Source: DATESZ01 sp035283845
Lineage (GTDB): Bacteria > Desulfobacterota > Syntrophia > Syntrophales > JACQWR01
Direction of reading: 5' to 3'
Length of the DNA stretch: 22,102 nucleotides
Assembly: GCA_035283845.1 (NCBI GenBank)
Contig: DATESZ010000218.1
Span: 1 to 22,102 of the forward strand
Shown: positions 1-6,887 of the stretch, piece after piece
Layout of the letters: each line of letters opens with the position of its first letter
Numbering within the stretch: the first letter of the stretch is position 1
Translations under genes and position numbers: made by a program
Notes under the pieces: generated by a model
The model's database searches: none
The model's input: the letters and a program-made list of their open reading frames with translations, nothing else
What the model was told of the DNA's origin: nothing

Positions 1-402
1 CGCCTTGCTGATCTTGAATATCTGAGGTGGACGAGTATCGGCAGGCAGTTGCCCTTCTATCTTCTTCAAGGCATTCGCCACATCCGTGGCGCCGGCCTCA
101 AGCCCCTTTGTGTATTCGAACTCCGCCGTGATCGCGGTGATCTCATCCTTCGTGGACGACGATACCTTGCGCAACTGGTCGATGGTGTTCAGTTCCTTCT
201 CGATCAGCCGCGTGACCTTGTCTTCCACGTCCCTTGCCGATGCCCCTGGATAGGGGACAATAACCGCGATCTGCGGATAATCGCTGTCGGGAAAAAGATT
301 GATGGGCATCTTCCGAAAGCCGATGATCCCGATAAAGACCGCCAAAAACAGGAACGACGTAACGAGATATGGCCGCTGGAGATACTTTTCGGTAAATTTC
401 AT
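1..402 (-). CDS. RND efflux pump inner-membrane subunit, N-terminal part (cut by window edge)
   Basis: Reading the minus strand from the ATG at 402 gives 134 codons with no stop to the window edge. The protein opens with a cytoplasmic lead and a first membrane helix (about residues 12-28). The periplasmic porter start follows, with the typical features NLFPDSDYPQI and YPGASARDVE, then a segment close to IEKELNTIDQLRKVSS. This is the N-terminus of the HAE1/AcrB-type proton-driven RND pumps, normally about 1,000-1,050 residues, so roughly 13% is seen. The ATG overlaps the TGA of the upstream fusion-protein gene by 4 nt (ATGA), implying translational coupling. The substrate cannot be told from this part; hydrophobic drugs and solvents are more usual for HAE1 than metals. 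Confidence 0.9.
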   Translation of the reverse strand, partial: MKFTEKYLQRPYLVTSFLFLAVFIGIIGFRKMPINLFPDSDYPQIAVIVPYPGASARDVEDKVTRLIEKELNTIDQLRKVSSSTKDEITAITAEFEYTKGLEAGATDVANALKKIEGQLPADTRPPQIFKISKA

Positions 403-1544
403 CGCATCCCCTCCCGCACTTTTTGCGGCGCTACGGACATGCCGTCCGCAATCCGGAGGAGTTTCCCTTCATCGCCCAGGACGACCATCTCGCCATTCTT
501 GATGTCGCCCCTTACCGAAGCGGCTTCGCAGTTTTTGCCCAGCACCTGAACAAAGATGATTTTTGCCCGGCTGTTTTCTATCGTATAGATAAAGCTCCCC
601 TTTTGATTCTCCAGGAGCGCATTGAGCGGCACAATGATTCCCCGGTCCGTTTTTCCTGTTGTCACATCCACCCCGACCGAGCCGCCCGAGGGAACGCCGA
701 ACGGCCGCTTCCGCATAGCTATCTCGATCGTGCCCATCATTCCCACCGCAACCGCCGGATAGACCCTGCTGACGACAGCGCTTATTTTCCCCTGCCCATC
801 AGAGAGCGTCACCTGGCTGCCCTTCTTCATCAGGGACATGTCCACCTGCGGTATCTGAACGACAACCTTAAAGGCGGACAGCCCTTCGACCCTCAATACG
901 GGTCTGCCGGGGACGGCCAGATCGCCCGGTTCCTGAAGCCTTTTGGCAATGATCCCGTCAAGAGGAGAACTAATCTGCGCATAAGAGGTTTCAAAAGCGG
1001 CAGCCTGATAAACGTTTTTCAAGGCCTTTATCTTTTCCTCCAGGCTTTTTACCTGGGCGACGGCCGCATCTCTCTGCGCCCGCGACCTCTGCAATGCCTC
1101 CAGCGAGATGGCGCCTTCTTTCTGGAGCATCTCATCCCTTGTGTATACGGCCTGCTGGGTCTCGTAAACGCTTTTTGCCCCGGCGAGCTGGGCCTCCGTG
1201 GCCGGTATCTCAAGGGACTGGGCCGACTCCCTTTCCCTGAGCACCCGATCATCGATGGCGGCCAGGAGCTGACCTTTGCTTACCCTGTCGCCTTCCCGAA
1301 CGGCGACAACAAGGAGATTCCCGGTAATGCGCGGTGAAACGTCGGCGTACTGCGCGGGCATGACTGTACCGAGATAGTGCGCGGAAAGGGAAATACTTCC
1401 TTCCCGTGCCTCCGCCGCCTCGACCGGCAGGGGATAGGAAGCGACCGCCGGTGTCTTCTCGATGGCCGCCTTTTTCATCTTTACAACTGCTACGGCGCCG
1501 ATTATTAGGAATAACGCCACGATAACCCCTATTGTCTTTTTCAT
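399..1544 (-). CDS. RND efflux membrane fusion protein (periplasmic adaptor, HlyD/AcrA family)
   Basis: This 381-residue protein has an N-terminal hydrophobic anchor (about residues 5-22, with no lipobox Cys). A first half-lipoyl segment follows (about 66-95, containing VSPRITGNLLVVAVREGDRV), then an alpha-hairpin of coiled-coil character (about 100-175). The second half-lipoyl motif is SSPLDGIIAKRLQEPGDLA (about 190-215), followed by beta-barrel and membrane-proximal domains. It links the RND pump to the outer-membrane factor across the periplasm. Length and domain order are normal for the family. Its ATG overlaps the stop of the outer-membrane-factor gene, and its own TGA overlaps the pump start, both by 4 nt, so the three genes form one tightly coupled operon. 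Confidence 0.93.
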   Translation of the reverse strand: MKKTIGVIVALFLIIGAVAVVKMKKAAIEKTPAVASYPLPVEAAEAREGSISLSAHYLGTVMPAQYADVSPRITGNLLVVAVREGDRVSKGQLLAAIDDRVLRERESAQSLEIPATEAQLAGAKSVYETQQAVYTRDEMLQKEGAISLEALQRSRAQRDAAVAQVKSLEEKIKALKNVYQAAAFETSYAQISSPLDGIIAKRLQEPGDLAVPGRPVLRVEGLSAFKVVVQIPQVDMSLMKKGSQVTLSDGQGKISAVVSRVYPAVAVGMMGTIEIAMRKRPFGVPSGGSVGVDVTTGKTDRGIIVPLNALLENQKGSFIYTIENSRAKIIFVQVLGKNCEAASVRGDIKNGEMVVLGDEGKLLRIADGMSVAPQKVREGMR

Positions 1545-2947
1545 TGTTTCACCTCTATCGTTCCTGTTGCCCTTTGGTATTCGACTATCGCCGCGTTGTT
1601 GTCGTAAAGCGCCTGATAATAGTTCGCATGGGCAAAGCTCATGGACGATTGCGCCAGCAGGACATCCGTTATCGTGCCGGCGCCCGTTTCATATTTCAGT
1701 CCCTCGATCCTGAGCGCCTCCCCGGACTGGTCGAGCGCCTTTTGGGCAACTTCTAGCCGCTGCTGCGCTTCCCGGAAAAACGACAAGGCGTTTTCGATCT
1801 CCGTTCTTGCCTTTGACTCCGCAAGTCTGAGCTCCTCCTGCGCTTTTTTCTGCAGGGCCTGCTCGCGCCGGATATCCGATGCAGTAATCTCCCCGTCAAA
1901 AATGTTTATGGAAGCGACAATGCCCGCCTCCCAGACTTCTTTTCTATCCTCCGCACCCACTCCCGCTTTGTTGCCGTAATTGCCGACAAGGCCAACGGAC
2001 GGATAACGCCTTGCGTCGGCAATATCGACTTTTTTACCGGCCTGTTTCACCCTTTCCGCTAAGATGACGATATCGGGCCGCGATTTTATGAATGCGCCGA
2101 CATCCTGTTCCTTTATGCCTGCTCTGATGCCAAGACTACCGGAAACGTCGCTTATCTCATGGGCGTCAATCCCCATGAAAAAGGCTAGCAGGTTTCTGGT
2201 GCGGTTGATCGCCTCCCCGGTTTTGATGAGATTCTGCCGTTCCCCCGCCAGTTGGACACCAATCCTGAGCAGTTCAACATTGGCCGCCCTGCCAGCTTTG
2301 ACCAGCAGTTCCGTATTCCCCCGCTGCCTTTCCAGGGCTTCCACCGACATGATGTTTGCTTTTTTCAGCTCCGCAAGTTGCAGGAGCTTATTGAATGTAT
2401 TCATGATATTGGCAACCAGTTCCTGCTCCGTAAAGGCGATCCTGGCTGACTGGATATTCTTTTCCAGTTCCGCAAAAGCCACGAGGCTCGTCAACCGGCC
2501 GCCTTCGTAGACCGGTATCCTGAGATAGGCATTCCAGGAATAAACCTCGTCACTGAACTTCGGAGGTATCGTCACGCTCTCGGCTGGGATATAAGGAATG
2601 GCCTGGTTCTCCTTCATATAAGCCGCATTGAGGTCGAATCTCGGCAACAAGGCGCCTTTGGAGCTCCGTAGAGATTCCCTCGACGCCTCCATATCAAGAC
2701 CGGCTGCCTTGATAACCGGACTCTGTTTCAGCGCAATATCAAGGCATTCTTGAAGATCGAATATCCTGCTCTTATCTGTGGCGTTGACAGTTGCGGCCAT
2801 GAGTAACAGGACAGAGATCATTACCGCCTGCTTTTTCCATTGCAATAGTACTAACACGCTTGACCTCCTGATGATCATCAGCTTCAAACCGGCGCTGATG
2901 CTGAGAGCTTTATCAGTTTCATCATCAATACCCGATTGATCACTCAT
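1541..2947 (-). CDS. TolC-family outer-membrane efflux protein
   Basis: The protein contains the two OEP repeats typical of TolC-type channels: long Ala/Glu/Gln-rich helices at about residues 70-260 and 290-455, with SRPDIVILAERVKQAG and YETGAGTITDVLLAQ as family-typical stretches. It would form the outer-membrane exit duct of the RND system. The ATG at 2947 has AAGGA 12 nt upstream. However, the signal-peptide-like segment (ending near TVNA) begins only about residue 24 or 43, so internal starts at 2878 or 2821 are possible and the true N-terminus is uncertain. It is the first gene of the efflux operon and is divergent from the CRP/FNR regulator; the operator-like palindrome at 2998-3015 lies 51 nt upstream of the ATG. 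Confidence 0.9.
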   Translation of the reverse strand: MSDQSGIDDETDKALSISAGLKLMIIRRSSVLVLLQWKKQAVMISVLLLMAATVNATDKSRIFDLQECLDIALKQSPVIKAAGLDMEASRESLRSSKGALLPRFDLNAAYMKENQAIPYIPAESVTIPPKFSDEVYSWNAYLRIPVYEGGRLTSLVAFAELEKNIQSARIAFTEQELVANIMNTFNKLLQLAELKKANIMSVEALERQRGNTELLVKAGRAANVELLRIGVQLAGERQNLIKTGEAINRTRNLLAFFMGIDAHEISDVSGSLGIRAGIKEQDVGAFIKSRPDIVILAERVKQAGKKVDIADARRYPSVGLVGNYGNKAGVGAEDRKEVWEAGIVASINIFDGEITASDIRREQALQKKAQEELRLAESKARTEIENALSFFREAQQRLEVAQKALDQSGEALRIEGLKYETGAGTITDVLLAQSSMSFAHANYYQALYDNNAAIVEYQRATGTIEVKQ

Positions 2948-2997
2948 AAAAAATTCAATCCTTATAGTTGTATGATATGTGATATGCTAAAAAATAT

Positions 2998-3015
2998 ATA
3001 TGATCTGAATCATAT
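2998..3015. promoter_or_regulatory. CRP/FNR-type palindrome in the divergent promoter region
   Basis: A perfect inverted repeat ATATGAT-CTGA-ATCATAT lies between the divergent efflux operon and the regulator gene. It keeps the TGAT-N4-ATCA core known for FNR/DNR-type operators. It lies 65 nt before the regulator ATG and 51 nt before the efflux ATG, inside a strongly AT-rich stretch suited to promoters. Binding by the adjacent regulator is inference. Confidence 0.6.
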
Positions 3016-3080
3016 GTTCTAATGTTTTTTGAGTTTGCTATTCATTGAAGTAAGGATTCGAGCCTTAGAAGGAGCGTTCC

Positions 3081-3728
3081 ATGTTGGAACACTTACCCTT
3101 TTTTGCCGGTCTTTCCGGAGAACATCTCGCTCACCTGGAAGCTATTTCGAGGGAGATCACCGTCAGCAAGGGATCGGTCCTTTTTTCTACGGGGGATGCA
3201 GCACAGGGCTTCTATGCGGTTCTGTACGGAGCGGTTCGTGTCTACAGAATTTCTCCCGAGGGTAAGGAGATCACCCTTGAGATTGCCAGCGATGGCGGAA
3301 CCTTTGCGGAGGCCAGTCTTTTTTCAGATGTGTATCATTGCTGGGCGGAAGCCTTGAAGAACAGCAGGGTTTGTCTGATCCCGAAGGACGCTTTTCTGGA
3401 CGTTATCCGAAGTGACATTCAGTTTGCCGCCGCATGGATTCATGTCCTCTCCCTCGAGGTGATCCGCCTCAGGCAGCGGATCGAAGAGCTTACCCTCAAA
3501 TCCCCCAAAGCGAGGATCGTAAGCTATGTTCTTCTACTCGCGGAAATGCAGAGCACCGCATCGGTCACCCTTCCGGTGCACCGTAAATCCATCGCGTCGT
3601 TGCTCGGCATGACCCATGAGACCTTCTACAGAATGGCCAAGGAGCTCGAGAATGATGGGTTGGTGCGCTTTGACGGCCAGAGCATTGAAATCGTGAATCG
3701 TTCCCTGTTGGAGCAACTGATGGGGTAG
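3081..3728 (+). CDS. CRP/FNR-family transcriptional regulator
   Basis: This 215-residue protein has a cyclic-nucleotide-binding-like beta-roll (about residues 5-115), a long dimerisation helix (about 120-147, rich in Leu/Arg) and a C-terminal winged helix. The recognition region is RKSIASLLGMTHETFYRMAKEL (about 169-190 in all, given here in abbreviated form as RKSIASLLGMT then HETFYRM). AAGGAG sits 6 nt before the ATG. It lacks the N-terminal Cys cluster of oxygen-sensing FNR; only two Cys (HCW and VCL) are present, so it is not a classical [4Fe-4S] FNR. Relatives without the cluster sense nitrogen oxides, CO or other ligands, and the ligand here is unknown. It is divergent from the RND operon and probably controls it and itself. 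Confidence 0.88.
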   Translation: MLEHLPFFAGLSGEHLAHLEAISREITVSKGSVLFSTGDAAQGFYAVLYGAVRVYRISPEGKEITLEIASDGGTFAEASLFSDVYHCWAEALKNSRVCLIPKDAFLDVIRSDIQFAAAWIHVLSLEVIRLRQRIEELTLKSPKARIVSYVLLLAEMQSTASVTLPVHRKSIASLLGMTHETFYRMAKELENDGLVRFDGQSIEIVNRSLLEQLMG

Positions 3729-3749
3729 CGAATAGTTGAACTTTATATG

Positions 3750-3810
3750 AAAATGCCCCTTCCCTGTATCCCTCCCCCTCGATGGGGGAGGGAGGGGTGG
3801 GGGTGATTTT
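3750..3810. repeat. G/C-rich long imperfect hairpin (dispersed-repeat-like, possible terminator)
   Basis: The core is a perfect 10-bp stem (TCCCTCCCCC at 3769-3778, GGGGGAGGGA at 3784-3793) with loop TCGAT. Imperfectly matching arms surround it, from AAAATGCCCC on the left to GGGGTGATTTT on the right. It follows the regulator gene by about 20 nt. Similar C-run/G-run elements recur between genes in many proteobacterial genomes. There is no clean U-tract directly after the stem, so terminator function is only possible. The short hairpin GCCCG-ATC(C)-GGGC at about 3824-3836 follows. Confidence 0.55.
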
Positions 3811-3873
3811 CATCCTTCGTTGCGCCCGATCCGGGCATGGGGGTTTGTGTAGATTGATGAGAACGGAGGCCCC

Positions 3874-4686
3874 GTGTATAATTTCATGTTAGATCATGAA
3901 GCTCCCATCAGGCTGAGCTTTTTCTTCGGCATCCTGCTTTTCATGGCCCTCTGGGAGTTTATTTCTCCCCGCCGTGAATTGACGACCTCCAAGGGGGCGC
4001 GCTGGTTTGCCAATCTGGGGCTTGTCGCCATCTATACACTGGCCATTCGTTTGTTGATCCCCATGCAGGCGACAGGCATGGCCATGTCCGCTGCCAACCA
4101 TGGATGGGGCATATTAAACAGCGTCCTGCTGCCGCAATGGTTCAAAATAACTCTCGGAGTTTTGGGCCTCGATTTCGTCATTTACCTGCAGCACGCCATG
4201 TTTCATGCATTGCAGCTTTTCTGGCGTTTCCACCAGGCTCACCACACGGATCTTGATTTTGACGTGACTACCGGTGTCCGTTTTCACCCGGTGGAGATTT
4301 TTCTGTCCATGGGAATCAAGATGACCACGGTGGTTTTGCTGGGTGCATCCGCCGCCGCGGTTATCCTTTTTGAGGTTTTGCTCAATGCGACCAGCATGTT
4401 CAACCACGGCAACGTCCGCCTGCCGGGCCGCATCGACGGGGTACTGCGGCTGTTCGTGGTTACGCCGGAGATGCACCGCGTGCACCACTCCGTCGTGATT
4501 CAAGAGCACAACAGCAATTTCGGCTTTAACCTCCCCTGGTGGGACCGCCTTTTCGGCACCTATCGCCCCCAACCCGCCGCGGGCCACGAAAGCATGACCA
4601 TAGGCCTAAGCCACTTTCGCGATCCCCATTCTCTAACCTTCACCCGTCTCCTCATTCTTCCCTTCATCACTAAGCCCACCCACTGA
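3874..4686 (+). CDS. Sterol desaturase / fatty acid hydroxylase superfamily membrane protein
   Basis: This protein of about 270 residues has several membrane segments (about residues 12-30, 48-68, 90-112 and 140-165) and the His clusters of the di-iron fatty-acid-hydroxylase superfamily. These are HAMFH (HX3H), FHQAHHTD (HX2HH), FNHGN and EMHRVHH. The C-terminal SNFGFNLPWWDRLFGTY is characteristic of bacterial members. The enzyme should hydroxylate or desaturate a lipid using O2, which is notable if the host is an anaerobe. The start is GTG at 3874, with GGAGG only 4 nt upstream; the ATG at 3886 is an alternative with more distant SD. The substrate is not deducible. It stands alone between the regulator and the arsenic cluster. 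Confidence 0.85.
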   Translation: MYNFMLDHEAPIRLSFFFGILLFMALWEFISPRRELTTSKGARWFANLGLVAIYTLAIRLLIPMQATGMAMSAANHGWGILNSVLLPQWFKITLGVLGLDFVIYLQHAMFHALQLFWRFHQAHHTDLDFDVTTGVRFHPVEIFLSMGIKMTTVVLLGASAAAVILFEVLLNATSMFNHGNVRLPGRIDGVLRLFVVTPEMHRVHHSVVIQEHNSNFGFNLPWWDRLFGTYRPQPAAGHESMTIGLSHFRDPHSLTFTRLLILPFITKPTH

Positions 4687-4773
4687 AATGCACACCCATA
4701 AATCTTGTCTGCGTAAGGAAAACAATTTCTCTAACCTCGGCGACAAGGCCGGAAGATAGGAAAAAGCGGTTGA

Positions 4774-4795
4774 ATATCCAGCTACAGATGGATAT
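4774..4795. other. Inverted repeat in the gap before arsR
   Basis: The arms ATATCCA and TGGATAT are perfect and separated by 8 nt. The half-site TATCC...GGATA resembles the ArsR operator found at 4884-4901 and 5273-5290, but its arms are 2 bp further apart, putting it off-register for the same dimer. The rest of 4687-4876 shows nothing I can name. Confidence 0.35.
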
Positions 4796-4876
4796 CACCC
4801 TTCTTCATTCTAGCCCTTTTCCTGCGGCGCTACTCGATTTTTACAATAATCTTTACTAAACAAAAGACAATTTTAT

Positions 4877-4905
4877 TTGCATTTATCCGGTTAGACGGAT
4901 ATATT
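4877..4905 (+). promoter_or_regulatory. arsR promoter with ArsR operator between -35 and -10
   Basis: The -35-like TTGCAT (4877-4882) and -10-like TATATT (4900-4905) are 17 bp apart. The perfect palindrome TATCCG-N6-CGGATA (4884-4901) fills the spacer, so a bound repressor would occlude RNA polymerase. The same palindrome recurs at 5273-5290. The arsR ATG follows 6 nt after the -10 box, so the message would be nearly leaderless unless another promoter is used. Confidence 0.7.
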
Positions 4906-4911
4906 GAAGAC

Positions 4912-5253
4912 ATGAAAAATCTTGCGGCTATCGTTAAATCCTTGGAAGACGAGACTCGGCTGCGCATCATGGCCCTGCTGCTTGATGCCGAGGAACTCTG
5001 CGTCTGCGACTTTATGGCGGTGTTACAGCTTCCTCAGTCCACTGTTTCCCGTCATCTCTCACATCTGAAAAATGCGGGCTGGCTCAGCGACCGCCGCGCG
5101 GGAGTATGGATTCACTATTCCTTCGCTAAGGATTTAAGCCCGATTCATAGGACATTCATCTCAACACTGCGCACTATCCTTGCTCAGAACGAAGTGGCCG
5201 GTCAAGACCGTCAACGCCTGACGAAACTTAGTAGTGAGAATCGTTGCGCATAA
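4912..5253 (+). CDS. arsR: ArsR-family arsenite-responsive repressor
   Basis: This 113-residue winged-helix protein has the classical metalloid-binding motif ELCVCDF (C30 and C32) at the start of the DNA-binding helix region. The HTH QLPQSTVSRHLSHLKNAGW follows, with the beta-wing DRRAGVWIHYS after it. In E. coli-type ArsR, As(III) or Sb(III) binding to the two Cys of CVC plus a third Cys releases DNA. Here the only other Cys is near the C-terminus (NRCA). No Shine-Dalgarno is obvious, consistent with the very short distance to the promoter. The gene is followed by a second copy of its own operator, then mini-arsC, acr3 and an Fe-S protein gene. Confidence 0.93.
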   Translation: MKNLAAIVKSLEDETRLRIMALLLDAEELCVCDFMAVLQLPQSTVSRHLSHLKNAGWLSDRRAGVWIHYSFAKDLSPIHRTFISTLRTILAQNEVAGQDRQRLTKLSSENRCA

Positions 5254-5272
5254 TATTTTTTTACCTTACATC

Positions 5273-5290
5273 TATCCGTGAATCCGGATA
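5273..5290 (+). promoter_or_regulatory. Second ArsR operator, between arsR and the efflux genes
   Basis: TATCCG-TGAATC-CGGATA has the same 6-bp arms and 6-nt spacing as the site at 4884-4901, with an unrelated spacer. It ends just before the SD (AGGAG, 5293-5297) of the next gene, so a bound repressor could act as a roadblock or control a secondary promoter. I see no convincing -35/-10 pair for one. Confidence 0.65.
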
Positions 5291-5306
5291 ACAGGAGAGA
5301 CAGAAT

Positions 5307-5513
5307 ATGAAAAAACGAGACCTTTTTCTTTTGTTCTTCGGCGGGGTCAAGAAGATGCACATGGGCTTCGACGATCCGGCAGCGGCTGTGGGGACGGAGG
5401 AAGAAATCACGGCGGTATTCCGCAGGGTTCGGGATGAGATCAAGGACAGGTTGCTTGAATTCTTTTCAAACGATTTAAACGAAGGAGGTAGACATGGCTA
5501 CGGAAATCAGTAA
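5307..5513 (+). CDS. Miniature ArsC-like protein lacking the catalytic loop
   Basis: This 68-residue ORF has a good SD (AGGAG, 9 nt before the ATG). Residues 1-8 (MKKRDLFL) resemble the first beta strand of low-molecular-weight-phosphatase-type arsenate reductases. Residues from about 15 (KKMHMGFDDPAAAVGTEEE, then AVFRRVRDEIKDRL) resemble their C-terminal third. The segment that should lie between, including the P-loop CX5R nucleophile and the redox Cys pair, is absent, and the ORF contains no Cys at all. It therefore cannot reduce arsenate. Its 3' end overlaps acr3 by 20 nt and the acr3 SD lies inside it, so it may survive as a translational coupler or a decaying in-frame deletion of arsC. 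Family assignment is from recognised motifs only. Confidence 0.6.
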   Translation: MKKRDLFLLFFGGVKKMHMGFDDPAAAVGTEEEITAVFRRVRDEIKDRLLEFFSNDLNEGGRHGYGNQ

Positions 5514-6564
5514 GAAGCTTTCTTTTCTCGACCGCTACTTGACTGTCTGGATATTTGCGGCTATGGCGCTGGGTGTGGGGCTGGGATATTTCTTACCGGG
5601 CGTAGAGCACTTCATCAACCGGTTTCAGGTCGGGACGACGAATGTGCCCATCGCCATCGGACTCATATTGATGATGTACCCTCCCTTTGCCAAGGTGAAG
5701 TACGAGGAGATGCCGGAAGTGTTCCATGACAAGAGAGTGCTGGGCTTGTCCCTGGTGCAGAACTGGCTCATCGGACCGGCGCTGATGTTTATCCTGGCCA
5801 TCATTTTCCTGCCTGACAAGCCGGAATACATGGTTGGCCTCATCATGATCGGTCTCGCCCGCTGCATTGCCATGGTCATCGTCTGGAACGAACTGGCCAA
5901 GGGAAGCACCGAATACGCCGCTGGTCTCGTAGCCTTCAACAGCATCTTTCAGGTACTTTTTTTCAGCGTTTATGCCTGGTTTTTCATCACCGTTCTACCA
6001 CCGCTCTTCGGTCTTGCCGGAAGCATCGTGGAAGTCAGCATCCGTCAGATTGCCGAAAGCGTCTTCATCTATCTGGGCATTCCCTGCATCGCCGGGGCGC
6101 TCACCCGTTTTATCGGTCTTCTGCTCGTGGGGAAGGAGCGCTACCATAAGAGCTTTGTCCCGATTATCAGTCCCATAACTCTTATCGCCCTCCTGTTTAC
6201 CATTGTCGTTATGTTCAGTCTGAAAGGAAAACTGATCGTCACCATTCCCCTGGACGTATTGCGCATTGCCATCCCACTCGGTGTCTACTTTATCGTCATG
6301 TTTGTTGTTTCCTTCCTCATGGGCAAGAAAATGGGGGCGGACTACTCCCGGACTACCACGCTGGCCTTCACGGCGGCGAGCAACAATTTTGAGTTGGCCA
6401 TTGCCGTGGCAGTGGCAGTATTCGGACTTGGCTCCGGCGTGGCCTTTGCAGCGGTGATCGGTCCCCTTGTGGAAGTGCCGGTGATGATCGGACTGGTAAA
6501 CGTGGCATTCTGGTTCCGGAGACGTCTGTTTGTCGAAGATAACAGTATCTACGCGAGGAGATAA
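5494..6564 (+). CDS. acr3: Arsenite efflux permease, ACR3 family
   Basis: This 356-residue integral membrane protein has about 10 predicted helices and ACR3 signatures: LGYFLPGVE in the first helix region, MMYPPFAKVKYEE, GLARCIAMVIVWNELAKGS (contains the conserved Cys of helix 4), and AFTAASNNFELAIAVAVAVF near the C-terminus. ACR3 exports As(III) from the cytoplasm using the proton motive force. The start at 5494 is preceded by GAAGGAGG (5480-5487). It is probably co-transcribed with the mini-ArsC ORF, which it overlaps, and is under ArsR control through the operators upstream of arsR and at 5273. Confidence 0.95.
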   Translation: MATEISKKLSFLDRYLTVWIFAAMALGVGLGYFLPGVEHFINRFQVGTTNVPIAIGLILMMYPPFAKVKYEEMPEVFHDKRVLGLSLVQNWLIGPALMFILAIIFLPDKPEYMVGLIMIGLARCIAMVIVWNELAKGSTEYAAGLVAFNSIFQVLFFSVYAWFFITVLPPLFGLAGSIVEVSIRQIAESVFIYLGIPCIAGALTRFIGLLLVGKERYHKSFVPIISPITLIALLFTIVVMFSLKGKLIVTIPLDVLRIAIPLGVYFIVMFVVSFLMGKKMGADYSRTTTLAFTAASNNFELAIAVAVAVFGLGSGVAFAAVIGPLVEVPVMIGLVNVAFWFRRRLFVEDNSIYARR

Positions 6565-6575
6565 TATGCAGGAGC

Positions 6576-6887
6576 ATGATGATAAAAATCACTTATGACC
6601 GGCAATTGAAACTTGCTCCGACAGGGTGTAACTCTATTGAGGGAGCTGCCTCTGACAAGCCCCCCTGTTGAGGGCCTCTGCCCTCCGCGGGCGGCGGAGA
6701 AATCAACGAGACCATTCCCGGCTTTGTAGGCTGGTTGGAGAGCGGTGCGGGACGAGCGCCCCAGGTGGCGGCGACCCTTACCTTTACCGACCGCTTCGGC
6801 GCATGGAAAGCCCGTTGGCGGATCTGCCGCATGAACTACATGGTGCCGCCGCCATGTGTGAGAACACCATGTCCAATGATCTTCTGA
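6576..6887 (+). pseudogene. hgcA: HgcA-like corrinoid protein, N-terminal remnant with in-frame TGA
   Basis: Reading from ATG 6576 (GGAG just upstream, 12 nt after acr3) gives about 31 codons ending in DKPPC, then TGA at 6669-6671. The same frame then stays open to 6887. The part after the TGA includes ETIPGFVGWLESGAGRAP and the stretch VAATLTFTDRFGAWKARW, RMNYMVPP. This matches, from memory, the start of the CdhD-like corrinoid domain of HgcA, the mercury-methylation protein, where RWGIGRMxY.V.PGLYAVG is usual. Homology stops right after VPP (about 6851). The cap helix with N(V/I)WCA(A/G)GK and the membrane domain are missing, as is hgcB. The TGA replaces a position where relatives often have a Cys pair followed by GP. 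I read it as a truncated relic. Confidence 0.55.

Noticed and set aside
423..1337. A 304-codon open frame on the plus strand opposite the membrane fusion protein
   Set aside because: The minus-strand gene has clear lipoyl and hairpin motifs and operon overlaps; the opposite frame has low-complexity composition and no start signal.
6566..6598. A 10-residue ORF (MQEHDDKNHL) starting 2 nt after acr3
   Set aside because: It overlaps the better-supported HgcA-like start at 6576 and has no similarity to anything recognised.
6669..6699. TGA plus stem-loop as a selenocysteine site
   Set aside because: Kept as a possibility in the findings but not annotated, because the gene is truncated downstream and a short GC-rich stem is expected by chance.
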